NCBI RefSeq assembly: GCF_900100185.1
Contig: NZ_FNEN01000005.1
Coordinates: 37,396-101,395, forward strand
DNA length: 64,000 bases
Direction: 5' to 3'
Origin: Natribacillus halophilus
GTDB taxonomy: Bacteria > Bacillota > Bacilli > Bacillales > Marinococcaceae
In this document: positions 34,762 to 43,973 of the stretch, piece after piece
How positions within the stretch are numbered: the stretch's first letter is position 1
Layout of the letters: every line of letters starts with the position of its first letter
Notes under the pieces: generated by a model
The model's input: only the letters and a program-made list of their open reading frames with translations
Told to the model about the DNA's origin: nothing
The model's database searches: none
Position numbers and translations under genes: made by a program

Positions 34762-36069
34762 CTAATTCATTAAATCCGGTAAAATTGTAACCAGTTGAGG
34801 GAAAATGATAAGTATTCCCACACAGATGATCATCGCAATGATCATTGGGATAATACCCCTGAAGATGGTCTCTATCGGAACATTTTTTGCTACCCCTTTA
34901 ATTACAAAAGCACTTATTCCTAACGGCGGCGTTAATGCACCAATATTTATAACCATGATCATAATAACACCAAACCAAATACCATCAAACCCTAAATCGG
35001 TAATAATCGGGTATAAAATCGGCAATGTAATAACAATGAGCGCCAGACTCTCAATGAAACAGCCGAGGATTAATAATGCAGCTAATATAGCAATCAGAAC
35101 AAGATATGGATTCATATCAAGATTTCCCACAAATGTTGTAAGCATTACCGGAATCCTGCTAACTGCCAAAAATTGTCCAAATAAATTTGCCCCTATTATA
35201 ATAAGGAAAATGAAAGCAGTGAGCCGAACCGCATCCTCCAGCGAATGCTTTAACCTTTGCCAATTGAGCTTTCGAGAGATGAGCGCGAACATAAGTGCAC
35301 CAAAAGCACCTACACCAGCTGCTTCTGTCGGCGTAAAGACCCCTAAATAAATACCGCCAATACTGACAAGAAACAGACCTATAAACGGCCATATATTTTT
35401 CAGTGTACGAAATCGTTCAGAAAAGGTAGCTATGCCTTCTCTGGGCGGTGCAATGGAAGGATCTTTGCGAACCAGAATGGCAACCGTAATTAGGAAGATC
35501 AAAATTTGTAAAATACCCGGAATGATCCCTGAAATTAACAATGCACCAATTGGCTCCATCGTCAGGATACCATATAAAATTAATATAACGCTTGGCGGAA
35601 TTAAAATCCCAAGTGTTCCACCTGCGGCAACACTAGATGTTGATAACCCAGGTTTATACTTATATTTTTCCATTTCAGGTAAAGAGATCTTTGCCACTGT
35701 AGCGGTCGTAGCATTTAAAGAACCGGATATAGATGAAAAAATAGCTGCAGTCCCAATGGTTGCCATCGCCAAACCGCCACGAAAATGACCAATCCAGCTA
35801 TCAACCATACGATATAAATCGCTACCGATACCTGTATAAGATAAAATCATACCCATCAAAATAAATAATGGGATAACACTCAATGAATAATCACTCGATG
35901 TATCAAATGGGGTTCTACCCAACTGAGAGAATGCTACGTCCCAGCTATTAATTAGGGCCGTTCCAAGTAAACTGACGATAATCAGGGTGATCGCCACCGG
36001 GACTTTCAGGAAAAATAAAACAAGAACGGCGATTATCCCCATTAAGCCAATCAGTTCCGAACTCATCAT
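34762..36069 (-). CDS. dctM: TRAP transporter large permease (DctM), system 2
   Basis: A 435-residue paralogue of the first DctM with matching stretches (SVIPLFILMGMILSYTG, FSSISGSLNATTATVA, AAGGTLGILIPPSVI) and the same ending ILPDLMN. About 12 hydrophobic segments. It overlaps dctQ by 4 bp. Both systems seem to come from one duplication, since the gene order and termini agree. Confidence 0.93.
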   Translation of the reverse strand: MMSSELIGLMGIIAVLVLFFLKVPVAITLIIVSLLGTALINSWDVAFSQLGRTPFDTSSDYSLSVIPLFILMGMILSYTGIGSDLYRMVDSWIGHFRGGLAMATIGTAAIFSSISGSLNATTATVAKISLPEMEKYKYKPGLSTSSVAAGGTLGILIPPSVILILYGILTMEPIGALLISGIIPGILQILIFLITVAILVRKDPSIAPPREGIATFSERFRTLKNIWPFIGLFLVSIGGIYLGVFTPTEAAGVGAFGALMFALISRKLNWQRLKHSLEDAVRLTAFIFLIIIGANLFGQFLAVSRIPVMLTTFVGNLDMNPYLVLIAILAALLILGCFIESLALIVITLPILYPIITDLGFDGIWFGVIMIMVINIGALTPPLGISAFVIKGVAKNVPIETIFRGIIPMIIAMIICVGILIIFPQLVTILPDLMN

Positions 36070-36542
36070 TTACCCACCTTTCCAAAATATTTTAGGGACA
36101 GTAACAGGCTGGTTAAAGCAAAAACGATTGCACAAATAGCCGCCAGTCCAGCAAATAAATATACAGGTAAACCTAAATCACCTGTTACTCTCCCTGCAGT
36201 GAGTAAACGTTCTGTATACAAAAACAAACTCGATGCCAGCAAAAGCATCAATGCTGTAATAATGAGGTTGACAATCCCTTCCATGATCCGTTGAACTTTT
36301 GCAGGGAATTTATTAAAAACAAAATCAATCGAAATATGTTCCTCTTTTAAATGGGTATAGGCAATGGTTAGAAATATAACCATGGACAGGCCAAGCTCCG
36401 TAACTTCAACAGCACCCGAGATCGGCTGGCTGAAGAGCCATCTGCCAAGGACGTCAAATGTGACTAAGAATACCATGATAATTAAAACAACTTGGGCTGC
36501 ATATTGCAGCCCGTTGTTTAATTTAATAATGACCTTCTCCAC
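36066..36542 (-). CDS. dctQ: TRAP transporter small permease (DctQ), system 2
   Basis: A four-helix DctQ protein with VEVTELGLSMVIFLTIAYTH. I choose the GTG start (MEKVIIKLNN), which has AGAGGAG 7 nt upstream and begins just after the dctP stop. A frame extension of eight codons would overlap dctP by 20 bp and has no ribosome site. Confidence 0.88.
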   Translation of the reverse strand: MEKVIIKLNNGLQYAAQVVLIIMVFLVTFDVLGRWLFSQPISGAVEVTELGLSMVIFLTIAYTHLKEEHISIDFVFNKFPAKVQRIMEGIVNLIITALMLLLASSLFLYTERLLTAGRVTGDLGLPVYLFAGLAAICAIVFALTSLLLSLKYFGKVGK

Positions 36543-36546
36543 GATA

Positions 36547-37638
36547 TTACTCCTCTCCGTCACCACTCAATTCATCTCTCAATTCCATCGCACGCTCATA
36601 TAATTCCGTTGCGTCATACCCTTCACTTTCTCTTTCCTCAAGCCATGAACCCACAACGGGTTCTAACGCTTCCTCCCATGGTTCGAGTGTGTCGCCCTCT
36701 AATTCAATAATTTCAGCACCTGAGTCAATTGCAGCATCCAACCCGGCTTCACCGTCCTCATCATAAACGCTTCCTGCTTCAGTCGCCAATTCTTTGCCAG
36801 TGAGACTGTCTAATACTTCCTGATCCGAATCACCTATACCATCATACGTATTTTGATTCATTACGCTAAAGAAAGGCGTAGCGGAAAAGTTTCCGATTGT
36901 GATATATTCTACCACCTCGTGGAAACTATAATTATAAAGGGTTTCTAACGGTACCATCGCAGCATCGATTACCCCTCTATCAAGAGCTTCATAAACATCA
37001 CCCATTGGCATCGAAACCGCTGTCGCGCCCATTGATTCTATAATATCGTTAGCAAGCGGGGACGGGGATCGTACGCGAAGGCCTTCTATATCTTCCGGTG
37101 TCTCAATTCTATAATCATTGCTCATAATTTGCGCAGGCTCAGCGGAATAAAGGAATAGGGGATGAGTATCATCATGTTCCTCCTGTAATTCGGGAAACTC
37201 TTCATATAACGTCATTAGAATTTCCGATGCGTGTTCAGCTGACTCTGCCAGAAACGGCAATTCCATGACTGTTACAAGATCGAAGCTTCCCGGTGCATAA
37301 CCGTATACACTTAACCCAATATCCGCTTCACCTGATACTGTCATATCATAATGGGATTCCGGATCACCGAGGGTATTGTCGGCATAGAATTCCATATTAA
37401 TTCTTCCATCTGTCTGTTCATTCAAATCCTCGTCAAGTCCATCTAAAACCTCCGTTTGAATGGGGTGGTTCGCTGGTTGGAAATGGGAAAAAACCAAGTC
37501 CATACTTTCTTGTTCGTCTTGGTCGGCATCGCCATCCTCACCACTGGATTCCTCCGCGGCACCGCAAGCTGTCAGCAACAAAACAAAAAGTGACAGCATT
37601 ATAAGTCCGGTACTATTTCTGACAAAACCCTTTTTCAT
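36547..37638 (-). CDS. dctP: TRAP transporter substrate-binding lipoprotein (DctP), system 2
   Basis: The signal peptide ends in a lipobox (LLLTACG) and is followed by a very acidic linker. DctP features include DIGLSVYGYAPGSFDL, the Arg region GLRVRSPSPLANDIIESMGA and ALDRGVIDAAMVP. The start MKKGF lies 7 nt after GGAGGG. About 130-165 bp upstream is a 15-bp-arm perfect palindrome, the strongest member of the shared operator motif, so expression probably responds to the GntR regulator. Confidence 0.92.
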   Translation of the reverse strand: MKKGFVRNSTGLIMLSLFVLLLTACGAAEESSGEDGDADQDEQESMDLVFSHFQPANHPIQTEVLDGLDEDLNEQTDGRINMEFYADNTLGDPESHYDMTVSGEADIGLSVYGYAPGSFDLVTVMELPFLAESAEHASEILMTLYEEFPELQEEHDDTHPLFLYSAEPAQIMSNDYRIETPEDIEGLRVRSPSPLANDIIESMGATAVSMPMGDVYEALDRGVIDAAMVPLETLYNYSFHEVVEYITIGNFSATPFFSVMNQNTYDGIGDSDQEVLDSLTGKELATEAGSVYDEDGEAGLDAAIDSGAEIIELEGDTLEPWEEALEPVVGSWLEERESEGYDATELYERAMELRDELSGDGEE

Positions 37639-37765
37639 CTGATGACCCTCCAATTATTATTATAGACCTCTGACATTCATCAAGGAGATGGGTGCAGCAA
37701 GGGATTCTGAAACTTTGTATCTATATGTAATACCCCCTTTCCCACTGTAATCGCTTTCACTATTT

Positions 37766-37801
37766 GTTGTAATTATATATTAAATCATATATAATTACAA
37801 C
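37766..37801. promoter_or_regulatory. perfect 15-bp-arm palindrome, putative GntR operator upstream of dctP system 2
   Basis: GTTGTAATTATATAT and ATATATAATTACAAC are exact reverse complements around TAAATC. The interior resembles the sites before hpaE, the dapA-like gene and gntR. Confidence 0.65.
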
Positions 37802-37860
37802 ACAGTCATCACTGGTTACATTAAACTTTTTTCAGATATCAAGATTCGCCTAAATAAAAT

Positions 37861-37886
37861 CTATCACGTGAGAATTTCCGCGATAG
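37861..37886 (-). terminator. terminator after flavin reductase 1
   Basis: An 8-bp stem with one G-T pair (CTATCGCG and CGTGATAG on the minus strand) and a 10-nt loop is followed by ATTTTATTT, 15 bp beyond the stop codon. Confidence 0.6.
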
Positions 37887-37900
37887 AAGGTGCTATATTT

Positions 37901-38383
37901 TTATAATGTATCAGCATATTCAACCGGCTGATACTGACCATATTTTCCTTTGAAAAAGGTTAACGGGTTCCCGTCTGTCAAATTAATTTCTGCTACTTCT
38001 CCTATAAACAACGTATGATCGCCAACTTCATATGATCGCTCTAGATCACAAACAATTGAAGCCAGTGCATCTTTAATCGCCGGGACATCGTTGATAATGT
38101 CAAAATTAATATCTTTTTCTTCATTCGTTTGTCCCGCGAAGTGCATGGCAATGTCCTGTTGGTCTTCTGAAAGAAAACTGACGGTAAACTGGCCAGAAGA
38201 TTTTATTTTTTCAAGCATGGTCGCATTGTTGTCAACTGAAACCGTTATCAATTTCGGGTCTAATGATATTGACATAAATGCGTTCGCGGTCATTCCATGA
38301 ATATCTTCACCAACCTTTGTTGTAATGACAGTAACGCCCGTGGCAAACCGAGCCATTGCATTGCGAAAAGTTTTATCTTGCAT
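37901..38383 (-). CDS. flavin reductase (HpaC-like), copy 1
   Basis: A 160-residue short-chain flavin reductase with MARFATGVTVITT, GMTANAFMSISLDP and GDHTLFIGEVAEINL, all typical of the HpaC family that supplies reduced flavin to two-component monooxygenases. It follows the decayed FAD-synthetase-like gene by 23 bp and has a good GGGGAGGAG site of its own. With a second reductase linked to hpaD and hpaB at 48 kb, this one probably serves the first HpaB-type enzyme. Confidence 0.88.
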   Translation of the reverse strand: MQDKTFRNAMARFATGVTVITTKVGEDIHGMTANAFMSISLDPKLITVSVDNNATMLEKIKSSGQFTVSFLSEDQQDIAMHFAGQTNEEKDINFDIINDVPAIKDALASIVCDLERSYEVGDHTLFIGEVAEINLTDGNPLTFFKGKYGQYQPVEYADTL

Positions 38384-38405
38384 GATAAAATCTCCTCCCC
38401 TTAAT

Positions 38406-39229
38406 TTAATTTATACCGATACTGTTGAAAATAGATTCTATTTTGCTTAAAAATTTCAGTGAACAATGTTGATCCAATCGATTAATGAAATGACTCGTTA
38501 TTTCCGCATGTTCCATTCCCGGGTATAGATGATATTTCCCTTGTATCTTTCTCTTGCCTTGCGTGATTTCTACATAATACGACCCATCATTCGGTAAAAG
38601 GTTACTTCCACGGGATGTGACAGCTACCCTCCCATTCTTTTCAGATCGAATTAAGTTAACGCTTACATTATAATGTGAACCTAAATAATAAGGGATCAAA
38701 TCCATCTTGCCTTCTTGAATCATTTCTCTAATAAGGGTAGAACTTATTTTCTTACCCAAGTACGTTTTCTTTGGAATAACGGAAAGACTAAACGGATATT
38801 CTTGTGGCCTCCTGTAGAAACTGGACATTTCCCTTTGCTTTATGACCAAATGTGAAATCAAACCCTACAACTACATGTATGGCATTCAGTTCTACAATAA
38901 AATTTTGTATAAAATCAATTGGTGGGCTGAAGCAAACTTTTTGTCAAACTCTGTAACAAATAATCTATCTACGCCCATCGTTTCCAGTTTTTCAATCTTT
39001 TGCGGCAAGGGAGATAAATATTTGCGGTTGTTATCCCCTTTGATCACCTCATCAGGATGCGGGCTAAAGTCATAACTGAAAATAGAATATTATGTTTTTT
39101 ACCAGTTTCCCACGCATGGTTCAATAATTCTTTATGTCCCAAATGTACACCATCAAAAAAACCAACCGCCATTACATGAGGCTTTGTGTCACTTCTTTGA
39201 TTAGCGTGATTTATATGAACGATCTCCAT
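38406..39229 (-). pseudogene. FAD synthetase (RibF)-like gene, frameshifted
   Basis: The gene starts well (GGAGGGG site, then HVMAVGFFDGVHLGHKEL) and ends well (KKISSTLIREMIQEGKM to the C-terminus), but the middle needs three frame changes, near 39066 (one T missing in ACTTTAGCCC), near 38930 and near 38800. The recovered middle (DNNRKYLSPLPQKIEKLE and VVVGFDFTFGHKAKGN) matches the intact paralogue at 23.4-24.3 kb. It heads an operon with flavin reductase 1. Confidence 0.88.
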
Positions 39230-39617
39230 ATCTCCCCTCCTGTATAAAATCTTAAACTTAGTTTACCAAACGATTTTGGTTAAAAACTACGACAATCATT
39301 GTCTATCATTTTACATATGTACAACAATTTTTATTTAATCTTAATCACCAATCATGGATGGTCGCTCCACTTATACATATTTCTTTTGTAATCGATATTT
39401 TATTTGTATAGGAAATTTCTTCAGTTTATAAATCTAACAAGCTCTATCTACCACCATGGCGCATGATCAAAACACTTTGACGAGCTTATGAAGATCATCT
39501 GTCACGATTTCTTCTTTAGCCCATAAAAGCTTAAAAGCTTTAAATGGCAGACTTGCCTATTTTTTCTGATAAATATATGCTGCCTGATACCACCCCATCG
39601 CAAGGAGGAATCTATAA
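39230..39617. other. divergent intergenic region with palindromic site
   Basis: This 388-bp AT-rich region lies between the decayed FAD-synthetase-like gene and the aminotransferase operon. It holds the palindrome GACAATCATTGTC (39291-39303, in the context TACGACAATNATTGTCT shared with the site at 32.7 kb) and a weaker inverted repeat ACCAAACGATTTTGGT just next to it. The promoter of the long rightward operon must be here but no single -35/-10 pair stands out. Confidence 0.5.
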
Positions 39618-40748
39618 GTGTGCCCAATACAACCACGAGAACAATTGAGACACATCTCAATGTATTCACCCGGGAAACCAATCGAAGAATTACAGCGAGA
39701 ACTGGGTATAACAAATGTGATTAAAATGGCTTCCAATGAAAATCCGTTTGGATCTTCTTCGCTTGCAAAGCAAGCCATTACGGATGAAATGGAAAATATG
39801 CATCTATATCCCGAAATCACCGCACCGGTGCTAGCGAATAAACTCGCCAAACGTTTAGAGGTAAGTGCGGATCAGCTCGTTCTAGGAAATGGTTCCGATG
39901 AAATCATTCGCATGATGACCCGGTCATATTTACAAGATAACGATGAGGTAATCATGGCAAGCGTTACCTTCCCACGGTATAAAACAAACGTCATTATTGA
40001 CGGTGGCGTGCCTGTCGAGGTTCCGATGAAAACAGGCGGGGTCCATGATTTACAAGCAATGGAGAACGCGATCAACAAGAATACCAAAATGATCATTGTG
40101 TGCAATCCGAACAATCCTACCGGCACAATGGTTTCTGCACATGAACTTGAAGCTTTTATCAAACGTATCCCATCACATATCCTTGTCATTATAGACGAAG
40201 CGTATTATGAATATATACGCACGGATGATTATTTCCAATCCATTAATTTTTTGGATAAACACGAGAACTTGATTATTCTTCGTACGTTTTCAAAAATTTA
40301 TGGGCTGGCATCATTGCGGGTAGGCTATGGCATTATGCATCCGGCAATCGTTTCAGAACTGCTAAAAAGCAAAGAACCATTTAACGTAAACCGTTTTGCA
40401 CAAGCAGCCGCTTATGCTTGTTTGGATGATGATGCCTTCATGAAAAAGACACAAGAACAAAACAATAATGGGCGGCTTTATTTGGAGAATGCTTTTCAAA
40501 GGTTAGGGCTTTCCTATTTTTCTACACACACGAATTTCATAATGGTAGATACAAAAATACCGGCTGAAACCATCAATGACGAACTTTTAAAAAATGGAAT
40601 CATTATTAGACCGGGACATTTGATGGGTTATCCTACAATGATTCGCCTCACCATTGGCACTGAAGAGGAAAATCGATTATTTATCGAAGCTTTGGAAGAG
40701 ATTTTACAGCGACATGCAAATCACTACAGTCGAAAGGTTGATGCGTGA
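39618..40748 (+). CDS. HisC-like class I/II aminotransferase, possibly for aromatic amino acids
   Basis: A 376-residue PLP enzyme of the histidinol-phosphate aminotransferase family. The PLP lysine is Lys226 (RTFSKIYGLASLRVGYG), with Asp193 (IIDEAYYEY) and NPNNPTGT. HisC paralogues often transaminate tyrosine and phenylalanine. No his genes are near. It is the first gene of an operon with a 2-oxoacid dehydrogenase complex, so it would make the 2-oxoacid substrate. Its position between two blocks of hydroxyphenylacetate genes makes 4-hydroxyphenylpyruvate an attractive product, though this is inference. The start is GTG, 9 nt after AAGGAGG. Confidence 0.8.
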   Translation: MCPIQPREQLRHISMYSPGKPIEELQRELGITNVIKMASNENPFGSSSLAKQAITDEMENMHLYPEITAPVLANKLAKRLEVSADQLVLGNGSDEIIRMMTRSYLQDNDEVIMASVTFPRYKTNVIIDGGVPVEVPMKTGGVHDLQAMENAINKNTKMIIVCNPNNPTGTMVSAHELEAFIKRIPSHILVIIDEAYYEYIRTDDYFQSINFLDKHENLIILRTFSKIYGLASLRVGYGIMHPAIVSELLKSKEPFNVNRFAQAAAYACLDDDAFMKKTQEQNNNGRLYLENAFQRLGLSYFSTHTNFIMVDTKIPAETINDELLKNGIIIRPGHLMGYPTMIRLTIGTEEENRLFIEALEEILQRHANHYSRKVDA

Positions 40749-41812
40749 TGATTGAAGATTTCCCGATGCAACAAATCATCAATGAAGATGGAGAGATCGT
40801 TGATGCGGATGCCCTGAACGACATTTCTACAGAAAAAGTAAAATCTTTTTACTATAAAATGTTGTGTGCTCGAATGCTCGACAAAAAATGTGTCAACTTG
40901 CAACGCCAAGGCAAAATTGGCACATACGTCCCTTACGAGGGGCAGGAAGCTGCACAAATCGGGAGCGCTGTGGCTCTAGAAGAAGGTGATTGGATATTCC
41001 CGACTTATCGGGACCATGCGGCCACTTTGACATTTGGTCACTCCATGCGAAATTTGCTTCTAAATTGGCGCGGGCGCCCGGAAGGGAACGTTCCGCCGGA
41101 AGGGGTCAACATTTTCCCGCCTGGCATTCCGATAGCATCCCAGCTGTTACACGCGACAGGCGCGGCTTGGGCAGAAAAAAAACACGGTTCGGATCGTGTT
41201 TCCCTCGTGTACTTTGGAGATGGAGCGACTTCTGAAGGGGATTTTCACGAAGCATTGAATTTTGGTAGCGTATTCAACATCCCGACCATCTTTTTCAATC
41301 AAAACAATGGCTATGCCATCAGCGTCCCGATGGAAAGGCAGATGAAAACGAAAACCATCGCGCAAAAAGGGCTCGCCTATGACATGGATTGTTTACGCAT
41401 CGATGGGAATGATGTGCTGGCTGTTTTTGCGGCAACGAAAGCATCAGTAGATCGAGCAAGAGCAAACCAAGGACCGACATTAATCGAAGCCGTCACATGG
41501 CGGTATGGTGCTCACACCACCGCAGATGACGCTTCAAAATACCGTGACCAAAATGAATCGGAAACACGGCGGGAAACGACCGACCCCCTTCTCCGCGTTC
41601 AGCGTTATTTACAAACGCAAAACACCTGGAACGAGGATTGGCTCAAAACGATCGAAGAAGAAATTACAGATGAAATTGAAACCGCTATCGCTGAAATGGA
41701 AGCATACCCTGAACCTGACCTGAGACAACTTTTTGACTATGTATATGATCGGCCAACCTGGACGATTCAAGAGCAGGTCAATCAACATCTTGCTGTACAA
41801 GGGGAGGAATAA
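40748..41812 (+). CDS. 2-oxoacid dehydrogenase E1 alpha subunit
   Basis: A 354-residue E1 alpha of the pyruvate / branched-chain 2-oxoacid dehydrogenase type. The thiamine diphosphate motif runs from GDGATSEGDF (GDG at 157-159) to NQNN (186-187). The active-site loop motifs FPTYRDHA and RYGAHTTADD are intact. It should decarboxylate a 2-oxoacid with E1 beta. The ATG shares one base with the aminotransferase stop codon. Which oxoacid it uses is not visible. An aromatic, branched-chain or acetoin substrate are all possible. Confidence 0.88.
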   Translation: MIEDFPMQQIINEDGEIVDADALNDISTEKVKSFYYKMLCARMLDKKCVNLQRQGKIGTYVPYEGQEAAQIGSAVALEEGDWIFPTYRDHAATLTFGHSMRNLLLNWRGRPEGNVPPEGVNIFPPGIPIASQLLHATGAAWAEKKHGSDRVSLVYFGDGATSEGDFHEALNFGSVFNIPTIFFNQNNGYAISVPMERQMKTKTIAQKGLAYDMDCLRIDGNDVLAVFAATKASVDRARANQGPTLIEAVTWRYGAHTTADDASKYRDQNESETRRETTDPLLRVQRYLQTQNTWNEDWLKTIEEEITDEIETAIAEMEAYPEPDLRQLFDYVYDRPTWTIQEQVNQHLAVQGEE

Positions 41813-41814
41813 CA

Positions 41815-42816
41815 ATGGTAAGCCCAGCAGTGAACACCAAAAAGATGACCATGATTGAAGGCGTCCGCAACGCGATGGACGAAATGCTAAAAGAAAATGA
41901 AGACGTCATCATTCTTGGCGAAGATATTGGCGTGAACGGCGGTGTCTTTCGTGCCACAGAAGGCCTGCATGAAAAATACGGGGAAGACCGAATCATTGAT
42001 ACACCCATTTCCGAATCAGGCATTATCGGAAATAGCATCGGACTTGCAGCCAACGGTTTTCGACCCATTGCAGAAATTCAATTTTTAGGATTTATTTACC
42101 CTGGGTTCAATCAGCTCATGACCCATGCAACACGCTTACGGCAACGCTCGCTAGGACGATTTACTGTCCCGGTGGTTGTTCGTGCACCATACGGTGCCGG
42201 TGTGAAGGCTCCTGAAATTCACTCTGATAGCGTCGAAAGTCTATTCACGCATATGCCGGGGATAAAAGTCGTTGTTCCATCAAATGCATATGACGCGAAA
42301 GGGCTTTTGATCGCAAGTATCGACGATCCTGACCCTGTCATGTTTTTAGAGCCGTTGCGTTGCTATCGCTCCAACCGTACCGAAGTGCCTGATGGAAAAT
42401 ATACCATCGACATCGGCCGTGCATCCGTGCTTAAACAAGGCGATGATATCTCTGTCTTTACATGGGGAGCAATGGTCATGGATACGATGAAAGCGATCGA
42501 GACATTGGAAGAAGAACAAAATATGTCTTGTGAAGTGATTGATTTGCGAACGCTCTATCCTCTGGATAAAGAAACAATCTCAGCTTCCGTACAAAAAACC
42601 GGCCGTGCCGCTATCATCCATGAAGCACCGGCCACCGGTGGGGTTAGCAATGATGTCATCTCACTCATCAATGACACATCGTTTCTTTACTTGCGTGCGC
42701 CAATCCAGCGAGTCACCGGCTTCGACACTCCGGTACCCGTTTATTCATTAGAGCAAGAATATTTACCAAGTGCGGCAAAAATCCAAGCAGCAATCGTCAA
42801 TGCAGTAAATTTTTAA
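41815..42816 (+). CDS. 2-oxoacid dehydrogenase E1 beta subunit
   Basis: A 333-residue transketolase-like beta subunit with LGEDIGVNGGVFRATEGL, DTPISESGIIGNSIG and CEVIDLRTLYPLD, all normal for the family. It forms the alpha2-beta2 E1 with the previous gene and starts 2 bp after its stop with a GGGGAGG site. Confidence 0.92.
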   Translation: MVSPAVNTKKMTMIEGVRNAMDEMLKENEDVIILGEDIGVNGGVFRATEGLHEKYGEDRIIDTPISESGIIGNSIGLAANGFRPIAEIQFLGFIYPGFNQLMTHATRLRQRSLGRFTVPVVVRAPYGAGVKAPEIHSDSVESLFTHMPGIKVVVPSNAYDAKGLLIASIDDPDPVMFLEPLRCYRSNRTEVPDGKYTIDIGRASVLKQGDDISVFTWGAMVMDTMKAIETLEEEQNMSCEVIDLRTLYPLDKETISASVQKTGRAAIIHEAPATGGVSNDVISLINDTSFLYLRAPIQRVTGFDTPVPVYSLEQEYLPSAAKIQAAIVNAVNF

Positions 42817-42836
42817 GAAAAAGAGGGGTGGTATCC

Positions 42837-43973
42837 ATGGTGGAAGTAAAGTTGCACGACATTGGAGAAGGTATGCACGAAGCGGAAGTCCTACGTTTTT
42901 TGGTCGATAACGGCGAACCAGTAGAAACCGACGCGCCGCTCGTGGAAGTACAAACGGATAAAATGACCGCTGAACTCACCGCGCCATCAAAAGGGGTAGT
43001 GAGTAACATCCAAGCAAATATTGGAGATGTTATTGAAGTTGGGGATACCATTCTTAACATTGATGAACCCGGACAAGCAGCCAATGAGGCTCCGGAACCG
43101 ACAGCATCATCCAAAGAAGCAACACCTTCAGTTGGAGAACCGTTGCAACAAACATCTCCCGCTCCGCCCTGGAAGCTTGCCTCACCTTATACACGTAAAA
43201 TTGCCAGAGATAACGACGTTGATATGGCACAGGTAGAGGGGACCGGTCCGGCCGGTCGGGTCATGGACGAAGATGTCTATAATTATATCAAGCAAGCAAC
43301 AACGCCACAGACAGAAACTGCTCAAACAACATCATCTTCTCATGATAAAGTTGTAAACCCTACACCAGAACCGACGGCAGAACGCCAAGTCCGAGAAATT
43401 CTGCCACTTACACAGACACCTAGCGGCATTCACACTGAAGAGATGGATTTCACGAAACTTCTTAAGCTAGAAAAAGAATGGGGCATTTCCCTGCATTCAT
43501 TTATCATAAAAGCTGCTCAAGTCGCATTAAAGGATTATCCTTCATTAAATGCACTTATCGATGAAGCAGAGGCAAAAGTTCATTTCGCATTGGATTGCCA
43601 TATAAGCGTGACCCAACCTCACATGGAACCAAAAGTGATTCCAAATGTAGATCAAGCCTCCATTTTAAACATTGAGAAATCTTCATCCAATGGAGAGCAT
43701 GATCAGAACTACACATTTGCTATCCATCATCTCGAAAACGAAAGCAATATTGGGTCGATTTCTGAAGAAAGCTCTCAATCTGGCATGCTGATTTTTAGCC
43801 CTGTTCAGGGAAAGACAGCTGTCTATCATCAGGAAATCACCGTTCGATCCATGGCCGATATCACTTTACTGTTTGATCCTCGTGCTGTCACCGGCTTAAC
43901 AGCAATCGCGTTTTGCCGACGTTTAAAACAATTTATAGAGAACCCAAATTTACTGACTTTGGAGTTGATATAG
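42837..43973 (+). CDS. 2-oxoacid dehydrogenase E2-like protein with a degenerate acyltransferase core
   Basis: The lipoyl domain is intact (Lys42 in VQTDKMTAEL), and the peripheral-subunit-binding domain is present (about 115-151, SPYTRKIARDNDVDMAQVEG). The catalytic domain (about 195-378) keeps LHSFIIKAAQVALKDYPSLNA but is shortened. The universal DHRxxxG motif reads FDPRAVTG: the catalytic His is Pro348 and the Asp is Thr352. The reading frame has no break. The protein should still be able to carry the acyl group on lipoate and bind E3, but is not expected to transfer it to CoA in the usual way. I use the ATG after AGAGGGG. Function could have shifted to acyl release as free acid, or the gene may be recently inactivated. 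Confidence 0.85.
   Translation: MVEVKLHDIGEGMHEAEVLRFLVDNGEPVETDAPLVEVQTDKMTAELTAPSKGVVSNIQANIGDVIEVGDTILNIDEPGQAANEAPEPTASSKEATPSVGEPLQQTSPAPPWKLASPYTRKIARDNDVDMAQVEGTGPAGRVMDEDVYNYIKQATTPQTETAQTTSSSHDKVVNPTPEPTAERQVREILPLTQTPSGIHTEEMDFTKLLKLEKEWGISLHSFIIKAAQVALKDYPSLNALIDEAEAKVHFALDCHISVTQPHMEPKVIPNVDQASILNIEKSSSNGEHDQNYTFAIHHLENESNIGSISEESSQSGMLIFSPVQGKTAVYHQEITVRSMADITLLFDPRAVTGLTAIAFCRRLKQFIENPNLLTLELI

Noticed and set aside
39560..39617. T-box-like sequence before the aminotransferase gene
   Set aside because: The stretch GATACCACCCC does not match the AGGGTGGNACCGCG T-box core and no specifier or antiterminator fold is visible.
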